Shown: positions 36,112-47,290 of the stretch, piece by piece
How the letters are laid out: each line of letters starts with the position of its first letter
Numbering within the stretch: position 1 is the first letter of the stretch
Source of the DNA: Ceratothoa steindachneri
Lineage: Eukaryota; Arthropoda; Malacostraca; Isopoda; Cymothoidae
Length of the DNA: 64,000 nucleotides
Assembly (NCBI GenBank): GCA_963969495.1
Contig: OZ018321.1
Span: 72,082,286 to 72,146,285 of the forward strand
Reading direction: 5' to 3'
Notes under the pieces: generated by a model
Seen by the model: only the letters and a program-made list of their open reading frames with translations
What the model was told of the DNA's origin: nothing
The model's database searches: none
Translations under genes and position numbers: made by a program

Positions 36112-36289
36112 TAATTAATAAACACTTCACGACAAAAGCTAAACCATCTCCACCTTCCACTATTATAATCGAACCGCGTTTCTTTTCCACACTTGTCGCA
36201 AATCTTCGCTTTTAAAATGATGCCATGATCTATACAAAAGTCTATTAATGTCGAGTAGTAGGCCGAGGGGTGGTTGGAGTTTTCCCCGA

Positions 36290-36447
<158 letters not shown>

Positions 36448-36490
36448 CTATTATCCTGAATGCGGAGGAGTCATCGTACTATTCCTTATA

Positions 36491-36680
36491 CGAGGGGCGT
36501 TCAATAGGTTTTGCGAATCGTTAGGGCAAAACAGAGGAAGGGGGGATGGCTGTTTGTGGGGGTGTTGGGACAAGTTATGACAAGTCAGGACCAGCAGCCG
36601 CATGCTCCTGCCTTGTCTCTTTAGGAAGTAGTAGCTGATCGCAGATCTTCAGTCACAATTTTTTTAACATTGGGGAAGGT
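36491..36680 (+). mobile_element. mariner copy 3, 5' end only
   Basis: After a TA at 36,489-36,490 the sequence cgaggggcgttcaataggtt follows mariner copy 1 for 190 bp, up to the start codon region (attggggaagg, with ATG changed to TTG). Similarity then stops at 36,680, where the LTR-like segment begins. Confidence 0.85.
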
Positions 36681-37713
36681 TGTAACCCTAGCAAGCCGGG
36701 TTACAAACTTCTCCTTTCGGCTAGATATCTGATGGTCTCCCGCTGGAAGAAACTGCCGGCCACTTCAGCTGGTCACCGACTCCCTTCCTCAACTGGTTAT
36801 CGATAGATGGGAGCCCATCTTTGCTCCCCATGTTTGCCAGAAGTTTATAAAGGACGAAATGGAGTAACTTGACATCTAATCTACTTACGGTGCTATGAGA
36901 ACATCTCCCGAGTTTCGAGTATAAAAGATGAATTCTTTTAACCCTCAGTAGTAGAGCTTGCAAAACGTCTGGTGGGGGCAGGATTTGCCAACTATCGGTG
37001 TAGTGGTAATTCGTTGAAGCACCAAGTCTTCAGAGAGGAGATCGGTCCCAGTTAGGGAGGCTCCATATCCCGTCGGTCTGCAGGTCAGTGCGGACCCAAG
37101 CTCATACTCACGTTCCGAGCCGAAGCTACAAAGAGACTCACTCTGGTTCCCTAAGCGAGAAAACTACTTCCCGGCTTTTCTCCGTGACCCTACGCGTCGA
37201 TAGGTCACTCTACCTCCCCCATCCCGCCTCTAACAGAGGCACCCTAGATTCCTCAGAGTTCACGAGCGTGAGGCCCTCTTTAACAAGAAGCTCCCGTGAC
37301 CACCTTCTTCTAGCAGAATCGTGACGGAATTGTGGGATCAGGTCGGTCCTGGAGAACATAACTCATCGTCTCCACTTTCACTCTTCAGCACCATCCGAAC
37401 ATCAGGTTCCAGAGTAACTCATTCCTTTCACATTTCCCAACTTCACCGCGAAGCTATCAGCATTCCAAGTGTATAGGGATTTACCTAGTGAATAGTTATT
37501 TAGAAGCCAAGTGAGATATCCGAGATTCACTTATTAATTTATCTCTCAAAGCACCTTATTTGTATATATATATATATTTCTTGTTTAGTGTTCATTAAAG
37601 AATTATTTTTATATTGATGTGTATACAACTTCCTTTGGGTCACTTGCTAGCAAAGTTCATTGCATTCCCTCCGTAGCCAACCTCTAAGCACTCTGAGTCA
37701 ATAAACCCATTCA
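36681..37713 (+). mobile_element. Probable solo LTR (~1.03 kb)
   Basis: Begins TGTAACCCTAGC and ends near ...aaacccattCA. Internal promoter-like gtataaaag at 36,920 and AATAAA at 37,701 close to the 3' end. Flanking 4-mers aggt/aggc agree at 3 of 4. It interrupts mariner copy 3 exactly at its left boundary. No retroviral-type coding sequence is nearby. The short 5' palindrome tgtaaccc...gggttaca is also visible. LTR identity is inferred from this arrangement. Confidence 0.45.
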
Positions 37714-37734
37714 AGGCACGGGCCGAACAAAGTA

Positions 37735-38667
37735 TGAGGGGCGGTCAATAAGGTTTGCAAATCGGATATAAGGAAACGAGATATGAGGGAAAGTGTTTTA
37801 TTATTTTTCAATATAACTACCATCGACTTCAATCCACTTGCGCCAATTGTCCCTGAGGCTTCGTATTCCCGACAACCAGAAATCTCCCGACTGCTGTTCA
37901 ATCCACTCCTTGATGGCGAGCTGGACATCTTCATCGTCTCGAAACCAGCGTCTACGCAGTGCAGCCTTGAGTTAGCGGAATCAAAAGTAATCACTAGGGG
38001 CAAGATCTGGACTGTAGGGGGGAGGGGGGTGAGCTCCTCGAATCCGCACTCGCACAGGGCACCTTGTGCAACTCTGGACTTTGTGGACTTTGACGACGTT
38101 GAAGTCGATCATGGGGCGTGAGGTTTCTAGGGACCCAACTGGCAGAGACCTTGGTCATGGCCGAATTGTCGTAAATGATATTGATAACACTTTCATGTGA
38201 TATTCAAAGTTCTCGCTCGATTTCTTCGACCTTCAACCGTAGATTTTCGAGGATCATCCTCTCCACACGGCCACATTGTCCTCGTTGGTCACGTCTGACG
38301 GGCGTCCTGGATAGGGGTCATCTCAAGGGCCTCACGACCATGGTGAAACTCCCTATTCCAGCGAGCAATGATTGCATAAGAAGGGGCGGTGTCGGTGTAC
38401 ACTGCAACCATGCGTTGAAGGATCTCTTTTGCATTCTTGCCTTCCTTGGTCAAAAATCTGATCACTGCGCGGTGCTCAACCTTCTCCATTGTTGAAAGAT
38501 TTGTGACTGATGATCTGCGATCAGCTACTGCTTCTTAAATAGACGAGGCAGGAGCGTGTGGCTGCAGGTCCTGACTTGTCATAACTTGTCCTAACACCTC
38601 CACAAACAGCCATCCCCCTTTCTCTGTTTTGCCCTACCAATTCGCAAAACTTATTGACCGCCCCTCG
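37735..38667 (-). mobile_element. mariner copy 2, internally deleted (~0.93 kb)
   Basis: Both inverted repeats are present with TA flanks (37,733-37,734 and 38,668-38,669). Compared with copy 1 about 340 bp are missing from the middle. Orientation is reverse. Its right flank touches a 5'-truncated Penelope-like element. Confidence 0.9.
37795..38489 (-). pseudogene. mariner transposase, internally deleted
   Basis: ATG at 38,489 (MEKVEHRAVIRFLTKEG). The helix-turn-helix half is retained to about 38,100 with a frameshift near 38,300. Then the sequence jumps from the motif HDRLQRR-equivalent directly to VHKVQSCT, removing the first two catalytic Asp residues. The third block (SPDLAPSDYF) and the C-terminus ending in ...SYIEK remain. 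The join lies near 38,086-38,095 in sequence cgtcaaag/tccacaaag, with a short microhomology typical of abortive gap repair. It cannot catalyse transposition but could be moved in trans. Confidence 0.85.
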
Positions 38668-38694
38668 TACCTTAATATTAAGTTGTCAAATTTA

Positions 38695-39632
38695 TATATG
38701 GAATTTTTCGAAACTAGGTTGATCCTCCCTCTTTGGTCTACTCAAATTGTTTGTTCCGTTATTTTTGACGACATCCTGCTAATTTTAAACAACAGTTTTG
38801 ACATCGATAGTTTTCTTTTAATTATCAACTCATTGGTTCCGTCAATTAAATTCACCGTAGAAAAGGAAGTAAATAAGAGCCTTCCATTCTTGGATGTCCT
38901 GATAATTAGAGAACCACATAGATTTAAATTTACTGTTTATAGGAAACCGACAAATAATTTATCTTTGTATATTTTTATTCAAGTTATGCCAAAAATAAAA
39001 AATCTGCTGTTTTTTCCTCCATGTATCTTAGGGCTCTTCGAATATGTAGTCCCGACTATATAGATAAAGAATACACAAAAATTGAAGATATTGCTACCAA
39101 TTTATGCTACCCAAGGTACTTTTATAGAAAAATGTATGAATATAGTCAAAAAAACATTAAATAATTGTAAATTAGAGACAATAGAACCTCGTAAAAACCT
39201 ATTAATTTTACCCTATCATGATAATTTTATGTCTGTAGTGCCCATTCTAAACAACTTAATATTAAGGTAGCCTTTAAATACAATCCTACATTAAAAAATC
39301 TCTTAATAAAGCATAGCCCCAATAATGATAATAATGTAATTTACCGAATTCCATGTTTAGATTGTAATTTATTCTATGTAGGCCAAACTTCAAAAAATGT
39401 TTCCATAAGGACCCAACAACACCAAAATGCAGTAATTAAGGGTTATCTGAATAATGCCTTAGCTGTCCACAATTCCAAGATGGGACACGGAATTAACTGG
39501 TCAAAAACTGATACTATAATCCATAGTAATGATTTTATAAAGATAAATATCCTGGAATCATTTTTAATCTTCCACACAAAGGAGAGTAATCTCAATATTA
39601 GCCCAGGGCTGTTTTCGCGACATCCAATTTAA
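38695..39632 (+). pseudogene. Penelope-like RT plus GIY-YIG endonuclease, frameshifted
   Basis: RT part: LSNLYMEFFETRLI (38,693-38,735), catalytic box IFDDIL (YVDD-like with both Asp) at about 38,761-38,780, then SLVPSIKFTVEKE and LPFLDVLIIREP, followed by FKFTVYRKPTNN, a block specific to Penelope-like RTs. After a frameshifted linker comes the GIY-YIG nuclease, YRIPCLDCNLFYVGQT near 39,342-39,390, with SIRTQQH next and an HNSKMGHGINWSK block. Such proteins copy RNA at a nicked chromosomal site. Frame breaks near 38,990, 39,060 and 39,270 disable it. Confidence 0.8.
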
Positions 39633-39640
39633 TCACTTTT
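38695..39640 (+). mobile_element. Penelope-like element, 5'-truncated copy 1
   Basis: Begins within RT and runs through a GIY-YIG endonuclease domain to the end of the frame near 39,632. The 5' limit directly abuts mariner copy 2. The downstream flank to the (TA)n at 39,854 may be the element's 3' UTR. Confidence 0.75.
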
Positions 39641-39851
39641 TCTAAAATCCGACTTATCTGAAAGCATTAAAATGTTGACCTCATAGGGAAACGTGTTTTG
39701 TATAAATACTAGGTGTGTTATTTTTCTTACAATTGAATTTGAAAATGTCGAATAGACGAAAGTACTAATTCCAATCTGCCTTTTATTCAGTTTCCTTCCG
39801 TGGTACATATTCATATTTATAGTTAGCACGCGCTAACTTTCGAGATATTTC

Positions 39852-40171
<320 letters not shown>

Positions 40172-40236
<65 letters not shown>
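40172..40236. repeat. (TA)~32 microsatellite
   Basis: Shared border between the SINE-like unit and the DD37D-type transposon. Confidence 0.98.
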
Positions 40237-40238
<2 letters not shown>

Positions 40239-40259
40239 AAAGCTACAGGTTAAAAACTT

Positions 40260-41110
40260 GAAGGATTCATTTTAAATTGGCCTGGGCCTTACCTACGACT
40301 TCCAGGCAGTGTAAAAACCTTGTAGGATTTATAGACGGTCTCTCTGTTTAACTGGGTGAAAACTGCGGCGATTCTAGGCATAAGCTTTACCTTGGTAGTG
40401 CACGAAGACTTTGTGATCTCTCTCTTAACCACGCCCCATCTATAATAGACCAGGGAGTTGTAGTTTGGGGAGTTGGGAAAGAACATATCTGGAGTAATAG
40501 GGTCAAATAAATTGTCTGACAGCCAAGACTGGGTTATCATGCTTATGTGACATGGTGCAGAATCCTGCTGCCTTCCAATGGCCACCTCATGGATCCAGAG
40601 CCATCACAACTCTTCCAGACCCCTGATGTAGACCCTCTAGGTAGATAAGCTGAGAAATAACCTTGGCCTCGATACTGTCAACCAAAAATACCATGATGTG
40701 TGCACCGGGAACCTGGTCTTCATGACTCTCGGTACATCTTCGGGGGACACAGCAAGCCAGAAGTTGTTTTAAGCGGTCACTAGCTGGTCATGACAGAGAA
40801 TCCTCTCGTCTGAGAAAAACCAAAACACAAGTTTGGGTGGATGCTCCATCTTGTTTATAAGCTTCACAGTACGTTTCTTCCGCTGGTCCTTCATCTTCTG
40901 AGACAAAAGTTAGCCTTATCTCATTCACATGAGTACTAGCGGATGTCCATTCATCAGCTTCCTGATGAGAGACTCTGTCACTCTCCTCTTCTTGGCTATG
41001 GACCTCATTGATTTGCTGGGATCGTTGTCAATGATGATTAACGATGGTCAATGATTAGTGTAATCTCCTGTGTCTTCAAATTCCTCCTATGTCCCAGATT
41101 CCCAAGGAAC
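40260..41110 (-). pseudogene. mariner-related DD37D-type transposase, inactive
   Basis: Reverse-strand blocks: DPSKSMRSIAKKRRVTESLI (HTH, about 41,020-40,960), MEHPPKLVFWFFSDERI with the first catalytic Asp (about 40,850), VSPEDVPRVMKTRFPVH (about 40,750-40,700), then the open frame 40,585-40,289 with GRQQDSAPCH (second Asp) and NSPNYNSLVYYRWGVVKREI. The third acidic residue should sit in the LDYY equivalent, 37 residues after the second; here it is Val (LVYY). Mid-part frameshifted. Family naming is by my recall of this block pattern; inactivity is seen directly. Confidence 0.7.
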
Positions 41111-41121
41111 AAATCAATTAC

Positions 41122-41124
<3 letters not shown>

Positions 41125-41181
<57 letters not shown>
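41125..41181. repeat. (TA)~28 microsatellite
   Basis: Right border of the DD37D-type element. Confidence 0.97.
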
Positions 41182-41187
<6 letters not shown>

Positions 41188-42342
41188 ATTGAATGATATT
41201 TAATTTTTCCTGTTCAGGTTTTCTAAAAAGTTAGAAGACTTCGTACATAAGAGCAGAATTATTTAGCAGAAGAACGAGGAAAATTTGCATGGATATTAAT
41301 GTTCGGTTTGTCCTCTTTCACCGCCAAATTTGGCTTTCCAAGTACACGAGGCTAAGGGCCACTCCTTCATAAATTACCATATATTTTTGAAGCCTCAAAT
41401 CTCTCCTCTTTTTGCCTTTTCAAAGATCTTGTCGTCACGAGGAAGGGTCTCTGAGAGATCTATGCTAAGATGTCTCGTTGCTACGAGATATGTTCAATCT
41501 AGGTATGCCATCGGTATCATTGAAGGTCTGGTATGCATAAAACACTTGATTTCCTCTGGGGGATGAGAAGGGGTGCTTTGACTCACTTGTAGATTTGTTC
41601 GCTTTTATTCCGAAATATTGAGGAAGTTATTGTGTTTTATATGTGTATTTATTAAAATAAGACAACAAACAGGTTCCGCTCCCCTTAAAAGATTTTGAAG
41701 TATTTCGTAAAGTGGAGTTAGAATTGTGAAAAAGTATTAGTTACATAGCATGAGTAAATAAAAGGTGCGTCTACCAGGAGTGCAATGGACCAGCAAGACG
41801 CACAACTCGATTGAAATTTGATTACAAAAGAAAGACAATCCAGTTGCGTTTGTAAGGGAGACCCTATCACTGAAACTAGTACATGTTTTAAAGAATTGTA
41901 AGGAGAAAAACTAAGAGGGTGAAAAGAGAGCAAATAGGAATTACTCTATTAATTATGGCAATCGTCCAAATGTGCCTCAAAAAGCTTCGTTCCTACCAAC
42001 ACAAGTTTGTACGATGTGGAATTAAAAGTTTATGACAAGAACAGACTTTATTATCTTTGGGCAACTTTACTGTTCGAAAAGCTTTTTCATTGAGAAACTG
42101 CGACACGAATGGCTGGTTCGGGAACTTTAGGAACTTTAGGTACCAACAAAATTTTTATTGAATAACTTGGTTTTGAAACAAGCATAGGATTGTTTATGGT
42201 AGTAAAAAGATGTCTATATCTCACACTGAACTTCTTCACCAATACTTATAGAGAAGTGCAGGGAATACGCAATTCTCTTGCGGACAATCGGGGAAGGGCT
42301 TGGAAATTGACTAAAGAAAATCAAATTTAGGTTATTAATTCG

Positions 42343-42346
<4 letters not shown>
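41182..42346. other. Stretch without recognisable gene
   Basis: AT-rich. Frames at 41,330-41,566 (+) and 41,718-41,933 (-) match no family that I know. A short direct duplication aactttaggaactttagg occurs at 42,122-42,141. Confidence 0.5.

Positions 42347-42400
<54 letters not shown>
42347..42400. repeat. (TA)~27 microsatellite
   Basis: Left border of the Tc1-like element of family D. Confidence 0.97.
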
Positions 42401-42403
<3 letters not shown>

Positions 42404-43814
42404 GCGGCCATAATGATTCGACATTTGGGTTTCCATCACCAAACATACAGTAGCTTCAAACCAAATAATGATGAGTAATGCATGATAAATTACAGATACA
42501 AAATAAAAATGTCTATAAGTTTTCCATGTACATTATAACTGTTAGGCTGCATAAAACTGCATACAAATGATCCGAACAGATAACACAACAGACGTTGATG
42601 AGAAGGTACAATGATATAATTTACTCAACAAATAATTTTCCGTTGTTACAATATAATAGTACTTGGTATGTAGACCTTTACTATCAAATGCGCACTGACA
42701 TCTTCTGCCACAGGAGCGCACTAACCGAAGGCATTCTTCTGGTGTTATTTTTATCCATTCCTCTTGTAATATTTCCTAGCTTCCTTAACAAATTCTTACT
42801 CGGATTGAGTTCCCGGCTCTAAGCAGGCAGTCCATGACGCTTACTTCCTCCGGCGTCAAGAAGTTCTTTTTCAACTTTGACGTATCGCTAGGTGCATTAT
42901 CCTGCATAAGAAAATGCAGTTTCGCAGAGTCGGCTCTCATATGAAGCTCATCATGTGCTTGCAGAAGTTCTTTCCCCACACCAGAACGATTCCTTCACCA
43001 AATTTGACGCTGTTCTTCACGTAGTTTGGGGATTATCGTTTGCCAGGTCTTCGACGGACGTATCTCTTGCCATCTGACCTAAACAAATTGTACTTTGATT
43101 CTTGGCTGAATTGTAATTTGAACCATTATTCGTCATCCATCTATAGAATAGCTTGACTGCTGACATGCAAGATTTTAAAGAACTTCTCGTCTGGTAGCGT
43201 AATATTGTCTTCCTAATGCCCAAGTTTCACTTACTTCTCGGTAAATCCTGGCTTCTATAGGTCCCATTTTGAGATACGGACGAGTACTTAATCATCTCTC
43301 TTTGAGGTTTTCCTCGGCCTGCCAGTAGAGATTTCACTGATACATGAGATGGTGGTATCGTTACGTGATATAATATTATGTAATACACTGTTGGGGAGTT
43401 TAACCATGTCAGCTATAACTGATGAAGAGATGATCCACTTGACGTAGCTTAACAATTAACACCTGGATATAGGCAGGTGTAGTGTGTTCCCTAGGCAGGT
43501 TTGTTGCTCAGAACCTGACAAGTTAATGACTGAAAGTGCTAGGAATTCATGGAAGTAAAATACCACCCTAAATCATTTGGTTGTCTCAAAGATAGAAGTA
43601 ATAGAACTACGATGTCCAAATAATTTGACCGCCATATTTTTGGAATCAAATTGCTCTTTTGAATGTAACTTGCAGTTTCATTCATTCTAAAATATACATG
43701 CACATGTACAACTTATATTGATGCAAAGTTTATATCTGTAATTTATCATACATTGCTTACCATGATTTCGTTTGTTTAGTGATGAAAACCTAATTGTTCG
43801 AATCATTATGGCTG

Positions 43815-43817
<3 letters not shown>
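42401..43817 (-). mobile_element. Tc1-like element, family D, inserted within or flanked by (TA)n
   Basis: Long inverted repeats of about 90-100 bp: left gtagcggccataatgattcg, right (reverse complement) ttagcagccataatgattcg, both followed by catcac.aaac and later atgataaattacagata. Both ends touch (TA)n tracts (42,347-42,400 and 43,818-43,885). Length 1.42 kb is normal for Tc1. Confidence 0.88.
42600..43430 (-). pseudogene. Tc1-type transposase, family D, decayed
   Basis: From the 5' side: HTH/linker pieces (MGIRKTILRYQTRSS... open 43,223-43,017), then a frame at 42,979-42,785 with LMQDNAPSDTSKLKKNFL, carrying the second catalytic Asp in QDNAP. The third block is shifted and reads SRELNPSKNL in another frame, with the Asp and Glu of SPDLNPIEN changed. 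The C-terminus CGRRCQCAFDSKGLHTKY (about 42,690) is the usual family end. Several frameshifts. Inactive. Confidence 0.75.

Positions 43818-43885
<68 letters not shown>
43818..43885. repeat. (TA)~34 microsatellite
   Basis: Right border of the family D Tc1 element. Confidence 0.97.
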
Positions 43886-43887
<2 letters not shown>

Positions 43888-44532
43888 TTTAAAATAATTA
43901 TTTCAAGCATTTACCTTCCACCTTTGAGAGAAACCCTTTTTCATCTTCCAGAATTTATGTCGAATTCGTGCAATTTATTTCCAATTTTTAATTTCTTTGA
44001 AGCTCATCTTTCCACCTTGTTTTTGATCTCCTTTTCGGTCGTCTTCTATCAATTGGAATGAAATCGGTAATTTTTCTATTTCATTTACCCTCTTAGAATT
44101 TTGCCACAGCCTGCCCATCCAAATTTCAGTTTTCTTATATCTTCCACTATATCCTGGAATTTTATTTTTTCACGTATCCAAGGGGTTAATTTTCTGTCAC
44201 ACCAAGTTATTCCTATCAAATGTGTTTATGTGCTCATTATTTTGTTTTAAGTTTTAATGTAATTTTTTGGATCGGGTTCCAAGTTAATGCTTCATTGGTC
44301 ATATTTGGGATTTTGAAATGGTTGTTTACTTTTTTCTTTTTTCAGGTATTTTGAGTATGAAGATGATGCTTGCCATTCCAAATGCCTTCTAGCCTAGAGT
44401 TATTCTGCGTTGGATTTCGTGATCTTTTCCCGAAGACATTGCAATCTGTTACACAGATTGCAATAATAATGTCGACTTCTGGTTGGTTTGTCATGACCTA
44501 TTGTTCCAAAGATTTATTTTTAGGCGGAACTT
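43886..44532. other. Stretch without recognisable gene
   Basis: T-rich on the forward strand; no repeat or motif identified apart from a short ttacacagattgcaa / ttgcaatctgt inverted word at 44,441-44,464. Confidence 0.45.
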
Positions 44533-44739
44533 TTTAGTCACGTGCGAGTCTAGTCGCGGAATACTCTACATCTCGCCATGTCGGTCGGGCGTTCGGTTGG
44601 TCCCCGTTTTGCTTTTTATTGTTTTTATAATAACATTGTAACTATTCCGCTAATTTTAACGAAATTTAAAAACTTTATCTTGTTTTACATTCTCTTTTGA
44701 ATGATATAATTGCAAAACTCTTCCCAAAGTTAGTCCAGG

Positions 44740-44812
<73 letters not shown>

Positions 44813-45214
44813 GAAACCCTTAAATTTTCTATCGAATGATAGAATTGCCCAAATCCTCCCAAGGTTAGTCAGTGAATTTTGTTATTTTAGCAATAATATC
44901 ATAACTATTCGGCCGATTCTAACGAAATTCAAGATCAACATGTTTTACATTTCCCTTCGAATGATATAATTCCCAAAGTCCTCCTAAGGTTGGCCCTGGA
45001 ATTATTTTGCTTTGGCAATAACATCATAACCATTCCGCCAATTCAAATGAAATTCAAAACCCTATGTTGTTTAAACTCTCTTCCAATTGATATAACTCCC
45101 AAAACTCCTCCTGAGGTTAGCCTGGGAATTATTTTGTTTTGGCAATAACATCATAACTATTCCGCTGATTCTAACGAAATATAAAACCCTTATGTTGAAA
45201 CCCTTTGGTATATG
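44533..45214 (+). repeat. Leader plus ~128-bp tandem monomers, locus 1 (~4 copies)
   Basis: Leader agtcacgtgcgagtctagtc at 44,536 is followed by monomers with ataacatcataactattc, cgattctaacgaaat, gatataatt and caaagtcctcc.aaggttag. Monomer 1 is split by (TA)33 at 44,743-44,809. Related loci: 57,930-58,200 and 60,603-61,000. The array ends 4 bp before RTE sequence. Confidence 0.8.
44743..44809. repeat. (TA)~33 microsatellite inside the monomer array
   Basis: Lies at the same monomer position (after ccaggaattat) where the other monomers continue ttgttttggcaata, so it arose after the array. Confidence 0.95.
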
Positions 45215-45583
45215 TTTTTTTATATTTATCTAGACCGGAGTTATTCCTTGATTCTTCAAGGCTGATATAATTGCTGGTGTTTCTAATGAATCAAATGCTT
45301 TTTTATAGGCTAGAAATACTAAGTATAGAGAGATATTGTACTCTGAAGTTTTCTCAATGGGTTGGTTGAGAGTAAATACAGTCAGGGCGAAAATTATGAG
45401 ACTAAATGATTTTTTCCTATAAGAAAATCGATAGAACTGATCAAACGGTGCATCTATTTTAGTATGTTTTATCATAAATTGAAGTTAAAATAGAGCTCAA
45501 ACTTAGATTTATTAATAAATACAGTCATTTGATGCGCACGGTCAATATCTAATGTAAAATATATATTTATATTTCTGGAAGTT

Positions 45584-45803
<220 letters not shown>

Positions 45804-46379
45804 CCACTATAGAAAGCCACTTAGAGCGACCATGGCGGCAAACAACAATCATAATTTGGGGTAACTTGACCCGGGGAGTAATATAGTCTACTCAGATTTG
45901 GCAAAAGTGGTGACACCTGGTTGTTTGGTTAGGTTTGATTTTCTATGGGTTTTTTTGACAAGCAATCGCAGCTATGTGTTGCAATTAAAACATCAACCTT
46001 GCCTGTGAAAAAAATAAAGTTTGCCAGGACAATTATGCGCCTGCAATGTTTATAAAATGCGATAATACCTATTATCAGCATGCTTGAGAATCGAATCATT
46101 TAAATATTTAGTTAAACCCATGTATTCACGTTTGCCTGCCTGCCTACCCGCTTGCTTGCCCTTTCGCACTACTGCAATGCGAAAATCGTTCTCTGTTCGG
46201 CTTTCATGATACATTGCTCTATTACTCAAAATTAAAATAAACCTTATATTTTATACCTACTATCTTTTAATTGCGTAATTTAACTCAAGCAGAAATTTTT
46301 TCAAAATAATTTCTTAGGCCCAGACAACGCCTGCTATCTTTGTTAATTTACAATCATGTCATATGTTGTTCAGGACTGA

Positions 46380-47290
46380 TTTAATTCGTTTTTACCATAC
46401 TTGAGACCAAATTATTTTGTGATCATATTTTAACTGATATTGCTCCATTTCCTTTCAATAAGCACCCGAAATTGTTGACAATTGGATTGCTTCTGTTTAT
46501 CAACCGTTTGTTTGCTTATCGCCCACAAATTCTCTACTCGGTTTAATCCTGGCGAATTCTAGGGACAAGTTCCCAAAAGTTTGATGTTATTTTCAGTTAC
46601 GAAATTTGTTATTGCTTATGCTTTGTCCTGAACTGTTGGGAAAAGGTGCTGATGAGGCATGAAGCGCGTTATGGTACCTGTTTAAGTTTATAGCGATGAG
46701 GATCAACTCCAGAAATGAAGAGTGTCTGGATGCCTCACGGTGGTCACGACACAGGATTCGATAAAGCGTTACCATTTTTTCCTCGTAACGAAGTATCTTC
46801 CAGAAACAACAAACAATCAGGGAGGGCAGGAGGGGCGGGCGAGGAGGCACTTCATCAGAGAATATCACTTACCCTAATTTTTAACAGTCCATTATTTATA
46901 ATTCCTCCGAAGGTGGAGCTTAATGGTAATGTTCTTATTGGCGAGATGAGGCTTCTTCGAGACTAACTGATCACGCTGAAGTATTTACACCTGGTGCATT
47001 CCAATTGTAAGTAATCTTTTCACTGGAGGCAACCCATTCCTTGATCTGAGATTTACCAAGAGGCGATCTTGGCTTTCATATAAAGCTCTTGGGGATCCAG
47101 AAGACTTATTCACAGAAGTGTAAGCATTCTTTTTAAAGCCATTAATAATCCTAAAGAGGGTATTTTTTGATGCAATGCCCTTAGCAACTATCTCCTTGCA
47201 TTTCAGTCCATTGGCGGAGAGAACAATAGTTACACGCTTTTCTTTCGTAAAACAGATATCTGGAATTAAAAATGATTTATACATTTATTT
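46380..47290 (-). pseudogene. Tc1-type transposase, family C copy 2, decayed
   Basis: HTH half open from 47,284 (KRVTIVLSANGLKCKEIVAK, TLFRIINGFKKNAYTS, SQDRLLVNL). First catalytic block VIFSDEVP with Asp at about 46,860. PTVQDKA-like pieces follow. The third block reads NSPGLNRVENLWA at about 46,520-46,480, where the Asp of SPDLNP is Gly but the catalytic Glu of ENLW remains. The second Asp block is unrecognisable. Stops and frameshifts throughout. In the family the protein cuts at the element ends and inserts at TA. Confidence 0.78.

Noticed and set aside
40950..40975. ctgatgag word (also at 43,418 and 46,650), considered as a hammerhead ribozyme core because Penelope-like elements may carry them
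   Set aside because: No gaaa partner in the correct place and no three-stem fold; each lies in transposase sequence.
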